64,000 bases of DNA from an uncultured Christensenella sp. (GTDB lineage: Bacteria; Bacillota; Clostridia; Christensenellales; Borkfalkiaceae). Below, piece after piece: positions 1 through 7,745 of the stretch. The notes below the pieces were generated by a model. That model saw nothing but the letters and a program-made list of their open reading frames with translations. It was not told the origin of the DNA and did no database searches. The stretch lies in NCBI GenBank assembly GCA_910586245.1, contig CAJUFY010000003.1, positions 62,001 through 126,000 of the forward strand, written 5' to 3'. Numbering within the stretch: position 1 is the first letter of the stretch; each line of letters begins with the position of its first letter. The translations under genes and the position numbers were made by a program.

Positions 1-620
1 CCTTTCATCGTTTGAACCGCAAGCGTTTTGGCTTGCATAGGCGTGAGCCCTTCCCGAACGCCCGCTTCTGTAAGAGATTTTAAAAATAAAAACACGTAAG
101 CGGGTCCGCTCCCGGAAACCGCCGTGACGGCATCGAGCATTCCTTCTTCGATTTCAAGCGTTCTCCCCACGGAATCGAACAATGAAAATACAAACTTTTT
201 CTCTTCGGAAGAAAGATCAATCGCGTCGATCGCAGAAACGCCCTCCCCCACGCTACACGGAAGATTTGGCATAATTCGCGCCACTTTTGCGCCGCCAAGC
301 GCAGCCGAAACGGCAGCCTTGCGCTTCCCGGCCATAATGCTTAAAACAGTCGGCACATGCATTCCGTTCAGCTCTCGCGCAACGGCGGGAAATACCTGCG
401 GCTTTACGGCAACCAATATATAATTACAATTTTTTACGAGCGCGCAATTATCCGAAACCGTATGGATTCCGAGTTTTGCAAAACGCATCAAATTTTCCGA
501 ATTCGGATCGCTTACGACAATTTCGTCCGACGCAAGAAAACGACTGCCGATCGCGCCGGATAAAATCGCGTACGCCATAAAACCGCCGCCGATTACACCC
601 AAGCGGTACTTTTGATTCAT
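1..620 (-). CDS. proC: Pyrroline-5-carboxylate reductase, 3' end missing
   Basis: ProC catalyses the last step of proline synthesis, the NAD(P)H-dependent reduction of pyrroline-5-carboxylate in the cytoplasm. The reading frame opens with ATG at 620 and runs off the left edge, so about 206 of the usual ~265-270 residues are visible. The N-terminus MNQKYRLGVIGGGFMAYAI is a Rossmann dinucleotide-binding start (GxxGGGxMA). Further in are AVKPQ, SIMAGK, RIMPNLP and AVSGSGPAYVF, all typical of the family. An AAGGAA stretch upstream of the ATG can serve as ribosome binding site. The C-terminal dimerisation part lies outside the window. Identity is secure from these motifs; nothing unusual is seen in the visible part. 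Confidence 0.93.
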   Translation of the reverse strand, partial: MNQKYRLGVIGGGFMAYAILSGAIGSRFLASDEIVVSDPNSENLMRFAKLGIHTVSDNCALVKNCNYILVAVKPQVFPAVARELNGMHVPTVLSIMAGKRKAAVSAALGGAKVARIMPNLPCSVGEGVSAIDAIDLSSEEKKFVFSLFDSVGRTLEIEEGMLDAVTAVSGSGPAYVFLFLKSLTEAGVREGLTPMQAKTLAVQTMK

Positions 621-654
621 GATTTTTATTCCTTATTATAATCGTTTGGTTTGA

Positions 655-683
655 GTTTAACATAGCAAAAAAGCTTTTGTCAA
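655..683 (-). promoter_or_regulatory. Putative proC promoter
   Basis: On the minus strand TTGACA (678-683) is followed after 17 bp by TTAAAC (655-660), giving a leader of about 28 nt before proC. The -10 is poor. A perfect TATAAT lies closer to the gene at 635-640 but has no good -35, so the exact start point is uncertain. Confidence 0.4.
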
Positions 684-787
684 CCCTTTGTAAAAAATAT
701 TAGGAGAAGTAAACTGCATCTCCCCGAAATTATTTTTGAATTTATTGAATTATTTTGTAAAATATTATATGTTTTTGTACAAAAATA

Positions 788-815
788 TTGACTTTTATTT
801 GATTCTGTATATACT
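788..815 (+). promoter_or_regulatory. Promoter of the small AT-rich operon
   Basis: TTGACT (788-793), a 16-bp spacer and TATACT (810-815) form a good sigma-A type promoter reading right. The predicted start near 822 precedes an AGGAG at 838-842, a 42-bp palindrome and the chain of overlapping small frames up to 1586. Confidence 0.6.
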
Positions 816-861
816 TAAATTTGTTCAAACATTTTTTAGGAGATAAATACAACCCACTCCC

Positions 862-1021
862 GATGACGCTTAAAAGATGTCAGTACATGTATGTACTGAC
901 ATCTTTTAAGAAAAAATTATGGAAAAAAATGGTAATTTTGGAACTTTTATGTAAAAGTTGGGACTTTTTACGGAAGTTTTATCGTTATACTATCATAAGA
1001 AATGGATACGGGAAGCTATGA
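862..1021 (+). CDS. Possible 52-aa leader ORF overlapping the next gene
   Basis: A short frame starts with ATG at 862, about 20 nt after the AGGAG, and ends in a TGA that shares four bases (ATGA) with the start codon of the next gene at 1018. Codons 3 to 16 are the two arms of the perfect palindrome at 869-910. The peptide is basic and hydrophobic (Lys, Leu and Phe rich) and I recognise no family. The ATGA overlap and the promoter upstream favour translation, for example as a coupling leader. The spacing from the AGGAG is too long for a good initiation site, so it may be chance. Low confidence. Confidence 0.25.
869..910. repeat. Perfect 42-bp palindrome
   Basis: Two 20-bp arms, CTTAAAAGATGTCAGTACAT and its exact reverse complement, are separated by only GT. 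No T-run follows on either strand, so it is not an ordinary intrinsic terminator. It sits about 45 bp after a predicted transcription start, inside the leader of the small operon. It could be an mRNA hairpin, a large operator or a remnant of a small mobile element. Confidence 0.85.
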
Positions 1022-1386
1022 ATAAAGACGATATTATCGAAATCATTAAAAAATTTCCTTATATCGAACGGGGAATCATAAATGGCGAATCGAATCTTGT
1101 ATTTTATATCGGCAACAGAAAGCAAACTTACAACATCACCAAACCCGTGATAGCCGTATATGACATTATAAACGAAATTCATGCCCGCACCAAAAACGTT
1201 TGGATGCACTTTATGATTTCGGCAATCAAAGCAGGAAAAAGCGACATTTACACCATTCATCACGTCCCGTGGGAACGAAATGCTTATTACAGCAGAAAAC
1301 AAAAATTCATTGAAAAAGTATACAATTGTTGCATCAGCCAAAATTTAGTAAATTACGAAGAAATTTTAGAAGAAGAAATTGCATAA
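1018..1386 (+). CDS. Hypothetical protein, 122 aa
   Basis: I do not recognise this family. The protein is charged and soluble with no signal peptide or membrane segment. It opens MNKDDIIEIIKKFPYIERG and carries a central IKAGKSDIYTIHHVPWER stretch, a Tyr/Lys-rich region (NAYYSRKQKFIEKVYNCC) and an acidic C-terminus. I chose the ATG at 1018 because it overlaps the stop of the preceding short frame by four bases. An in-frame TTG at 958 would add 20 residues. The stop overlaps the next start by one base, so the genes are translationally coupled. The AT-rich composition unlike the flanking genes and the nearby integrase suggest acquired DNA. The size and basic helical look would suit a small phage-type regulator, but that is only an impression. 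Confidence 0.6.
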   Translation: MNKDDIIEIIKKFPYIERGIINGESNLVFYIGNRKQTYNITKPVIAVYDIINEIHARTKNVWMHFMISAIKAGKSDIYTIHHVPWERNAYYSRKQKFIEKVYNCCISQNLVNYEEILEEEIA

Positions 1387-1586
1387 TGAAAAAATTAAAC
1401 GCACGGGAAACACTGCTTGTCATTACAGAATTACTGTTGTATTATGCGGAAGAGCTCCGCGATGCCACACCGAAAAGCGGCTTCGCTTACGGCGCAAAAA
1501 CCGCTTACGTGGAATGTTTGGAAATGATTCAACTTTGGGATTCCGCGCACAAAATCGGACTGGATTTCGAAATCGAATCAAAGTAG
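1386..1586 (+). CDS. Hypothetical protein, 66 aa
   Basis: A small, mostly helical soluble protein starting MKKLNARETLLVITELLLYY, with the centre RDATPKSGFAYGAKTAYVEC. It has no recognisable domain. Its ATG overlaps the stop codon of the preceding gene (TAATG), which supports co-translation and co-function with that unknown protein. The bidirectional hairpin at 1611-1642 closes the operon. An alternative frame starting at 1379 would encode a protein of odd, Arg-rich composition and is rejected. The product is unknown; the reading frame itself is credible because of the overlap and sensible composition. Confidence 0.6.
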   Translation: MKKLNARETLLVITELLLYYAEELRDATPKSGFAYGAKTAYVECLEMIQLWDSAHKIGLDFEIESK

Positions 1587-1610
1587 CCTTTATAAGATGA
1601 TATAAAATAC

Positions 1611-1642
1611 AAAAAAGCTTTACCGTAAGATAAAGCTTTTTT
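1611..1642. terminator. Bidirectional intrinsic terminator
   Basis: AAAAAAGCTTTA (1611-1622) pairs with TAAAGCTTTTTT (1631-1642) around an 8-nt loop. A T-run follows the stem in both directions. It can end the small plus-strand operon and the minus-strand tRNA-Trp transcript. Confidence 0.8.
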
Positions 1643-1656
1643 GCAAATTATATAAC

Positions 1657-1731
1657 TGGCAGGGGAGACGCGATTCGAACACGCAACCTACGGTTTTGGA
1701 GACCGCTACTCTACCGTTGAGCCACTCCCCT
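1657..1731 (-). tRNA. tRNA-Trp (anticodon CCA)
   Basis: Read on the minus strand, the acceptor arms AGGGGAG and CTCCCCT pair. The anticodon arm is GCGGT-CTCCAAA-ACCGT with anticodon CCA (1697-1699), and the T-loop has the standard TTCGAAT. The 3' CCA is encoded at 1657-1659. It has its own promoter upstream and a terminator downstream. It lies 73 bp from the end of a tyrosine recombinase gene. Confidence 0.96.
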
Positions 1732-1744
1732 ATGCGCGACACTT

Positions 1745-1773
1745 ATTATATAATATTATTTGCCATTCGTCAA
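1745..1773 (-). promoter_or_regulatory. tRNA-Trp promoter
   Basis: TTGACG (1768-1773), 17 bp, TATAAT (1745-1750) on the minus strand. The predicted start is about 7 nt before the mature tRNA 5' end. Confidence 0.8.
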
Positions 1774-1804
1774 GATTTTTTAACGGATAAATCCGATAAT
1801 TTCT

Positions 1805-2716
1805 TTAAAGTAAACATTCCGAAGAAAGTTTCTTTAAAATCTTTCCGTATTGCGCCAACGGCGTTACTTGCTCGCATACCGTTTTCAGTTCGTCGGAATA
1901 AAGGCGAACGTATTTTTTTGTTTCCTCCATCGTCCTGTGTCCCAGCCATTTTTGCAAAAGCATTGCATTACAATTATTTTCGATCATAATTTTTCCGAAG
2001 GTATAGCGGAAAAGATGAACCCCGCTTTTATCGACGCCGCAATGGTTGAGGTATCTTTTTACCAATTTATACACCGTAGAACGGGTAAACATCGTTTCTT
2101 TGTCCGTGCATCGAAAAAGATACCCCTCTTTAATTTTATTGATTCTAACGTATTGCCGAAGAAGTTCGCTTAATTTCATGCTCATCGGAATACGGAGTAC
2201 GTCGCGGTTTTTCGTAACCCGCAACGTTATGATTCCGCGGTCGAAATCAAGATCTTCCATTCGCACGTTTCGCACGGACTTCGAGCGCGCGCCCGTATCC
2301 AACACGAATGCGACGAGAACCGAATCGGGATTATCGGGCGAAAAATTTGCTGCGATTTTACAAACCTCCTCGTCGGTAAGCGGTTTTCGGCACGTCATTT
2401 CCTCCCGCTGCAACGTGATCTGAGGGATATTGAATCCCGGTTTCAGCTCACTTTCGTAATAATGGCATACGCGGCGCAAAGCCTTCAAGCGGTTGTTCAC
2501 GGTCCGCGCGGAACAATTGCGTTGCAATTGCGAAAACGTATAGTCTTTTATCACCTCCTCGGTCAGCTGACGAAATTTCCAAATACCGTGCGCGGAAAAA
2601 TAACGCAGAAAATCTTTGGCACAGGCATCGTAAGATTCCAGACTCTCCTCAGACAAATTCCGAATGCGATTGTCCCGCTGCCAGATTCGCACGGTTTCTT
2701 CAATTTCTTTTTTCAT
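1805..2716 (-). CDS. Tyrosine recombinase / phage-type integrase
   Basis: A 303-aa site-specific recombinase. The N-terminal half (residues ~1-105) is a SAM-like core-binding domain. The C-terminal catalytic domain has the full set of active-site residues: Arg in TGARSKSVRN, Lys in RVTKNRDVL, the HxxR of HLFRYTFG, His in LGHRTM and Tyr in ETKKYVRLY. The length is that of XerC/D proteins, but the HxxR block is closer to integrases of small elements. The ATG follows a good TAGGAGG. It lies next to tRNA-Trp, a common integration target, but on the 5' side of the tRNA, whereas elements normally insert at the 3' end. I see no repeat of the tRNA end nearby. It could be an orphan integrase or a lineage-specific Xer-like enzyme. 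Confidence 0.88.
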   Translation of the reverse strand: MKKEIEETVRIWQRDNRIRNLSEESLESYDACAKDFLRYFSAHGIWKFRQLTEEVIKDYTFSQLQRNCSARTVNNRLKALRRVCHYYESELKPGFNIPQITLQREEMTCRKPLTDEEVCKIAANFSPDNPDSVLVAFVLDTGARSKSVRNVRMEDLDFDRGIITLRVTKNRDVLRIPMSMKLSELLRQYVRINKIKEGYLFRCTDKETMFTRSTVYKLVKRYLNHCGVDKSGVHLFRYTFGKIMIENNCNAMLLQKWLGHRTMEETKKYVRLYSDELKTVCEQVTPLAQYGKILKKLSSECLL

Positions 2717-2752
2717 AAAAACCTCCTATAAAATAATGATTGAAAAAAGAAA

Positions 2753-2774
2753 GTCCGTACAAACCTGTACGGAC
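2753..2774 (-). terminator. Terminator of the 1588-aa exoprotein gene
   Basis: GTCCGTACA pairs with TGTACGGAC around AACC. On the minus strand the stem is followed by TTTCTTTTTTC. It lies about 55 bp after the stop codon at 2830 and just before the integrase gene. Confidence 0.8.
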
Positions 2775-2829
2775 ATCATTTTCCGGTATTTCCTGCACAC
2801 CCGCATTCAATTCCCGGCAAAACGCGCTT

Positions 2830-5800
2830 TTAAGCAGTACATTCTACGGGAAAAAATTGATATATTTTTCGTTTTAACGTATAATAAGCAGCCGAAAAAC
2901 CGTCCGCATAAGAGCTTGCCGTCCCGATGGAGTATTTCCAGCGGTTATTGTTTGCAGTCACGAAAGCGTTGTAAGATAAAATTTCGTCTACAAGAATGCG
3001 ATAATCTTCAGCGACGGTTTCCTTGGCTTCGTCGGACAGTTTTGTATAACAAATGAGCGCAGAACGGATTGCCCTGCATTTGTCGATCAACAGCGTCTGT
3101 TGCTGAACAAACGCAACCGCATTCCGAAATTCTGAAATCAACCCCTCTTCCCCCAACGCTGCTACGCTTCGGGTTTCGCGGAAATCGCAAAAAGAACATT
3201 GCCTCGTTGCTTCCCCTTCGCGCGTTTCCGTCGGCTCGATCGTTATAATCCATTCCCCAAAACGATGACCGTTCGGCGGGATAACGGGAAGCGGAATTTC
3301 CTGCCCATCTGCGTTGAATACTTTTTCACAACCAAAGCATTTCCAATGATCTGATATCCCTTCGCTCGTACAAGTCGGCAACACGCTTGAAACGTGCTGC
3401 AATTGATGATCGCGCGGCGGAATCGTTTGCACTGAAGAAATTTGATTGATACCCTTTCCGTCGGAAAAAAGCGCGTCGCACAAATTGCAAGACCAAAACT
3501 GCGCACGCCCCTCCTGCGTGCAGGAAGCGTCGATTGCAGCGTGTTTGCAAAGATCATGCCCTTTTGCCGCAATCATAATCGGCGCGGCAATTTCGCGATT
3601 ACACGCGCGATCTGAAAATAATCGTAGACATTCCGAACATTTAAAATAAGCGTAAATTCCCGTCTGCGTACAAGTCGGCGGCACGGCGAAATATTCGACC
3701 GTTCGATGCCCTTTCGGCGAAATCAAAACGGGTTCTGAAATTTCCGTTGCGCCGTCTTCGTCCGCATAAAGATTCGCACACATAGCACACTCGTAAAACG
3801 CTTCATAACCCGAAGCCGTACAAGTGCTTGCAACTGCCGCATGAAATAAAAATTCATGTCCGCGCGCAGGTAGCCGTACGTCCTGCATGAAAACTTCGCC
3901 GCACGCTTTTTCATCCGAATACAATTTATAACAGCGCAAACATTTCCAATATTCCAGATTCCCGTTCAGGTTACAAGTAGGCTCTTTCGCGGAATAATGA
4001 AACAAACGATGTCCCAAAGCGTCTTGATCCACGTATTTTTCTTGGATATAATCAATACCCTGAAAAACCGCAATCGCCCGATATACCGTTTCGCCGCGCT
4101 GCGTACAGGTTGCTTTCTTTTCCGACGTTGTAACCAAAGCGTTTAAAATGCGATGATCATCTCCGTGGGAACAAGTGAACGTAACGGAAATCGAAGCGCC
4201 GCCATCCGACTCAAGCGTCCATTCTCCCCAAACGGGCGGCAAATAGTCGTGTTCTCCCGCGGCGAGGTTTGAAATTTTTTGATAACCGCAAAAGACACAA
4301 ACGGAAATTTCTTCCCCCGCCTGATCGCAGGAGGGTCTGCTCACCGTCGTTTCAAAGCGGCAAATTTCTTCCCCGCCTTCACAACACGGATTTTCGCATA
4401 TCCAGACGTGACAGTCGCTACCCGCCACGTGCGTATAACGTCGGACGCCGGTATGACCGGTCATCGGAACGATTTTCGTTTGTTCAAAACGATATTCTTT
4501 CCCGCAAAACAAGACGGACGCAAAAGATCGATACATCCCGTCTTTGACGCAAGTTTCAAGCGTATTTTCAAACTGCAAATTTGCCGAAATGCGCTGTTCG
4601 TCCAAACATGACGAACAGGAAAAAGTTGCCGTTGCGGAATCGCCGACAACCGACCAAATCGGCTCGGCATATAAATGTCCCCTTGCGCTTTCTGCATGAA
4701 CGGCGGTAAATTCCTGTTCGCAAACCGTACAACGAAACGTTGCATATCCGTCGTCTGTACAGGTTTCCCTCGTTTCCGAAAGAACGTACGCATGACCGTT
4801 TGCCGCGCAACCGATAGGCGGATCGGGAAACGGTTCGGGGGGATTCGGGTTTGCTTCCAAAAATTCGGTTTGATAAGCAAAACTTACGGCAGCGGATTCC
4901 GAATCCGTCTTTCGGATCGAAGCCCCTTCCTTCCACGCGTATCGGTAAACGGCTGTAAAACGGTCTTCGTGCAACGTCCGTTCACATATGATATATAAAC
5001 TGCCGTTTGCGGTTAAAAACGAAATTTCCGATTTTCCGAATAGAGTTTCGCCGAAATCGGGCAACCTCTCGACGGGGATGCCGTTTCTACGGTAAAACAG
5101 TAACGTTTCGTCGTCGGAAAAAGCTTCGAATTCAATTCGTTCGCCGTTCGGTTTTTCCAAAGAGAAACTTAATGCAGTGCTGTTCAACGTTTGGTACACG
5201 GTATACTTCAAAACTTCGTCCGATTCCAAAGAGAATGCAAAAGATTCGGAGGACTTTTGAGTATAAGACGGAGTAAATTGCGCTCGATAATACCCCTCTG
5301 AAGTTTCGTAGACCGCTTGATTGCAAACTGCCGTTTGATAAAGAAGATCGACCTGTGAATCCGTTAAAACTTCCGTAACGTATACGTTTGAAAGGTACGG
5401 CGTCCCCATTTGAAATTGAGATTCACTCGTTCCGAACGTAATCCCGCTTACCGAAATTTCCGATAAAAATTGTTGTACCTGACTTTTGAGCGTTTTATTC
5501 AGATCCACGTCGGCACGCAAATCACCTGAATAAAGCAACGCCATTTTTCCGTCACGGTAAAAAGAAACCGCACCGTTTTCGTAAAAACTAACGGTAGCAA
5601 AAGAAATTCGATCGGTAAAAAAGATTTCCGCCCGCTCCTGATTTAAAAAGTCTTTTCCCGCTTCCGCGTCTTCTTCGTAAAAATTCCCTGCAGGCGTATA
5701 TAATACGGAAAGGTTTGCAGTGAAACCGCCGTTCGTTATAAAGGGTGTCCAGTCGCTTTTTAATTTGGCATAAGAAAAACTAACCGAAATCCCCCGCACG

Positions 5801-7596
5801 GCTTGCGGAATCTCTGCAATTTTGTCGCCCGCGTTCACCGCGCCCGACAATTGTGCGTAACAAGTAATTTCTTGCGGAAGCAGTACCGTATTCTTTTGTG
5901 CCGCGCTGCAAACGACAACGTTTGAAATCGCTTCGGAAAACCAAACTTCACCCGTTTCAAACGCCTGTAAAATGGAAGCGGTCGCCGTTTCCAACCTTTC
6001 CACTTCAATTCCATCGCAATAAAACGTTACGGTATCGTTCCGATTGATCACAATGCTTTTCCGCGAAGTAAAATGCGAAATCCGCGCGCCAAACGGCAAC
6101 CGAAAGGAATCACCCGACATAAACAAATGATTCGAATTATCGCAATCAAACGAAATACAAACTCCCTGCGTTCCCGCTTGCGGTATCGGAAACAAAGTAT
6201 GCTTTGCAGGAAGGGATTCGTATTCCAGAAAATTGCAGCTTTCGGAAACTTCTTTTGTAAACACGTCGTTCCCTTCCGATTTTGCCGTTATCACGCCGTT
6301 TTCATAAGTAAAATTTAAAACGACGTCGTTCCACAGCCCGTTTTCTACCGCATCGGGAATACCCGCGCCTTCGCCAAGCGCATCCGGAATCGATATGCCG
6401 TGCAGCAACGCTTCCGTCTGCTGTTCGACGGAAGGATAACGATAAGCCGACAGCATACGATTTCCCGTCCGATCCGCCCCGCAAAAAGTCAACGCGTCCA
6501 GATGGTAATCCGTAATTTTCTGCCGCAGGAATAAACCGTAATACACGACGCCGTCTGCAATGATTTCCGCTTCGCCCGTCGTAAAATATTGCCACGCACC
6601 GTTTTGCACGCCGCTTAACGAGCCGTCCGGCTCCAAAGCAACTTTCCGTTCCGCGTGATCGGAAAGCCGGAGCCAGTACGCACCGCAAATTTCTTCGGGA
6701 AACAAATCGATTCCTAACGTGTCCGTTTCCATTGCTACGAGTTCGGAACGAACGAAATGGCCGTTGACATTGCAAATAAAACGATAAATTTCATTGGATT
6801 CCGTAACGGTAAATAAATTGTTTCCGTCTTGAAATATACTCAAAACCGAAAATGGCAGCTTCTGAAATAGTGTTGATAAATCTGTAATTTCGGCACCGCG
6901 ATACACGTAACACGTATCTTCCTTTTCTAAAAACAGAACATACCGTCCGTCTTTTTTCAACAAAAACGCACGTTCTCCACCGGATAAAATACGAAACGCA
7001 GTTTCACGATCAAACGCCATTCCGCTTACGGGATTCAGTTCCAAACCGTAAACGCCGTCCGCCTCAACCGTATAAATAAAATACGTTTTGCCGTCTTCAT
7101 CGCAAAAGACAGAGATCCCCGTAATACATGCGTCGCTGTAAAACACCTCTTGCGAAACGGAAGAAAAGGGCTGAAAAGGCGAATCGGACAAAAACATCCG
7201 CACGGAATAACCGCCCTGCGGCAAAGAAACGGAAGCGTAAACGCACCATTTTTCCATAACGGAATTATAAAAAATCGCCGATACGCCGATTCCCGAAACG
7301 TGACGTAAACTATTTTCCATCGACGCCCAATTTTTGAGATCAAACGATTGCAGAAACTCCCCGCGCTCCGTCAACATGATATATGATTTTTGCATTTCAG
7401 AAGCGTTGATTGAATTCGGATATATTTTTCCTTCGGAATCCTCGTATACGCTGATTACGGAAGCGCTGCGACTCAAAGTTCCGCTTGCGCTAACGCTGTG
7501 CGGTTTGTTTGCCGTAGCAAAATAAATACTTGCGCAAAACAAAAAAACGGATAAAATCAGCCACGCCGATAATATAATTCCCCTTTTCAATTTCAT
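2830..7596 (-). CDS. Large exported protein with Cys-rich repeats
   Basis: A 1588-aa protein with an N-terminal membrane/signal segment (residues ~8-30, LSAWLILSVFLFCASIYFA). ATG 7596 is preferred over a TTG one codon upstream because GGAG lies 7 nt before it. Residues ~80-300 look propeller-like, with features resembling GH43 glycosidases (SDSPFQPF, DEDGKTYFIYT, KKDGRYVLFLE). The middle is beta-rich. Residues ~915-1485 hold Cys-rich modules. Five of these are tandem ~50-residue units of the type GH...(P/S)TC(T/N)..G......C..C..L(F/Y).D, as in surface proteins of gut Bacillota. There is no LPXTG motif and no C-terminal anchor. It probably acts outside the cell, possibly binding glycan or metal. 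No catalytic assignment is made. Confidence 0.85.
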   Translation of the reverse strand: MKLKRGIILSAWLILSVFLFCASIYFATANKPHSVSASGTLSRSASVISVYEDSEGKIYPNSINASEMQKSYIMLTERGEFLQSFDLKNWASMENSLRHVSGIGVSAIFYNSVMEKWCVYASVSLPQGGYSVRMFLSDSPFQPFSSVSQEVFYSDACITGISVFCDEDGKTYFIYTVEADGVYGLELNPVSGMAFDRETAFRILSGGERAFLLKKDGRYVLFLEKEDTCYVYRGAEITDLSTLFQKLPFSVLSIFQDGNNLFTVTESNEIYRFICNVNGHFVRSELVAMETDTLGIDLFPEEICGAYWLRLSDHAERKVALEPDGSLSGVQNGAWQYFTTGEAEIIADGVVYYGLFLRQKITDYHLDALTFCGADRTGNRMLSAYRYPSVEQQTEALLHGISIPDALGEGAGIPDAVENGLWNDVVLNFTYENGVITAKSEGNDVFTKEVSESCNFLEYESLPAKHTLFPIPQAGTQGVCISFDCDNSNHLFMSGDSFRLPFGARISHFTSRKSIVINRNDTVTFYCDGIEVERLETATASILQAFETGEVWFSEAISNVVVCSAAQKNTVLLPQEITCYAQLSGAVNAGDKIAEIPQAVRGISVSFSYAKLKSDWTPFITNGGFTANLSVLYTPAGNFYEEDAEAGKDFLNQERAEIFFTDRISFATVSFYENGAVSFYRDGKMALLYSGDLRADVDLNKTLKSQVQQFLSEISVSGITFGTSESQFQMGTPYLSNVYVTEVLTDSQVDLLYQTAVCNQAVYETSEGYYRAQFTPSYTQKSSESFAFSLESDEVLKYTVYQTLNSTALSFSLEKPNGERIEFEAFSDDETLLFYRRNGIPVERLPDFGETLFGKSEISFLTANGSLYIICERTLHEDRFTAVYRYAWKEGASIRKTDSESAAVSFAYQTEFLEANPNPPEPFPDPPIGCAANGHAYVLSETRETCTDDGYATFRCTVCEQEFTAVHAESARGHLYAEPIWSVVGDSATATFSCSSCLDEQRISANLQFENTLETCVKDGMYRSFASVLFCGKEYRFEQTKIVPMTGHTGVRRYTHVAGSDCHVWICENPCCEGGEEICRFETTVSRPSCDQAGEEISVCVFCGYQKISNLAAGEHDYLPPVWGEWTLESDGGASISVTFTCSHGDDHRILNALVTTSEKKATCTQRGETVYRAIAVFQGIDYIQEKYVDQDALGHRLFHYSAKEPTCNLNGNLEYWKCLRCYKLYSDEKACGEVFMQDVRLPARGHEFLFHAAVASTCTASGYEAFYECAMCANLYADEDGATEISEPVLISPKGHRTVEYFAVPPTCTQTGIYAYFKCSECLRLFSDRACNREIAAPIMIAAKGHDLCKHAAIDASCTQEGRAQFWSCNLCDALFSDGKGINQISSVQTIPPRDHQLQHVSSVLPTCTSEGISDHWKCFGCEKVFNADGQEIPLPVIPPNGHRFGEWIITIEPTETREGEATRQCSFCDFRETRSVAALGEEGLISEFRNAVAFVQQQTLLIDKCRAIRSALICYTKLSDEAKETVAEDYRILVDEILSYNAFVTANNNRWKYSIGTASSYADGFSAAYYTLKRKIYQFFPVECTA

Positions 7597-7627
7597 CAAA
7601 TAGCTCCGTCAAAATTAGATCAGGAAA

Positions 7628-7656
7628 ATTATACCAATTTTCACAGAGCCAGTCAA
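7628..7656 (-). promoter_or_regulatory. Promoter of the 1588-aa exoprotein gene
   Basis: TTGACT (7651-7656), 17-bp spacer and a perfect TATAAT (7628-7633) on the minus strand, about 32 bp before the start codon. It shows that this gene is transcribed independently of the giant gene upstream. Confidence 0.8.
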
Positions 7657-7711
7657 TCTCGTTTTCGACAATTTTCGCCATATTTCGACTGATTTTTTAT
7701 TTTTTATAAAA

Positions 7712-7740
7712 ATGTCCCCGCGGCATTGCCGCGGGGACAT
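7712..7740 (-). terminator. Terminator of the 3371-aa giant gene
   Basis: ATGTCCCCGCGGC and its complement GCCGCGGGGACAT form a very stable stem 5 bp after the giant gene's stop codon, followed on the minus strand by a T-rich tract. Confidence 0.9.
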
Positions 7741-7745
7741 CCATT

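Noticed and set aside
7597..7599. TTG start one codon before the 1588-aa exoprotein ATG
   Set aside because: The ATG at 7596 has the better spacing from GGAG; the extra codon makes no difference to the product.
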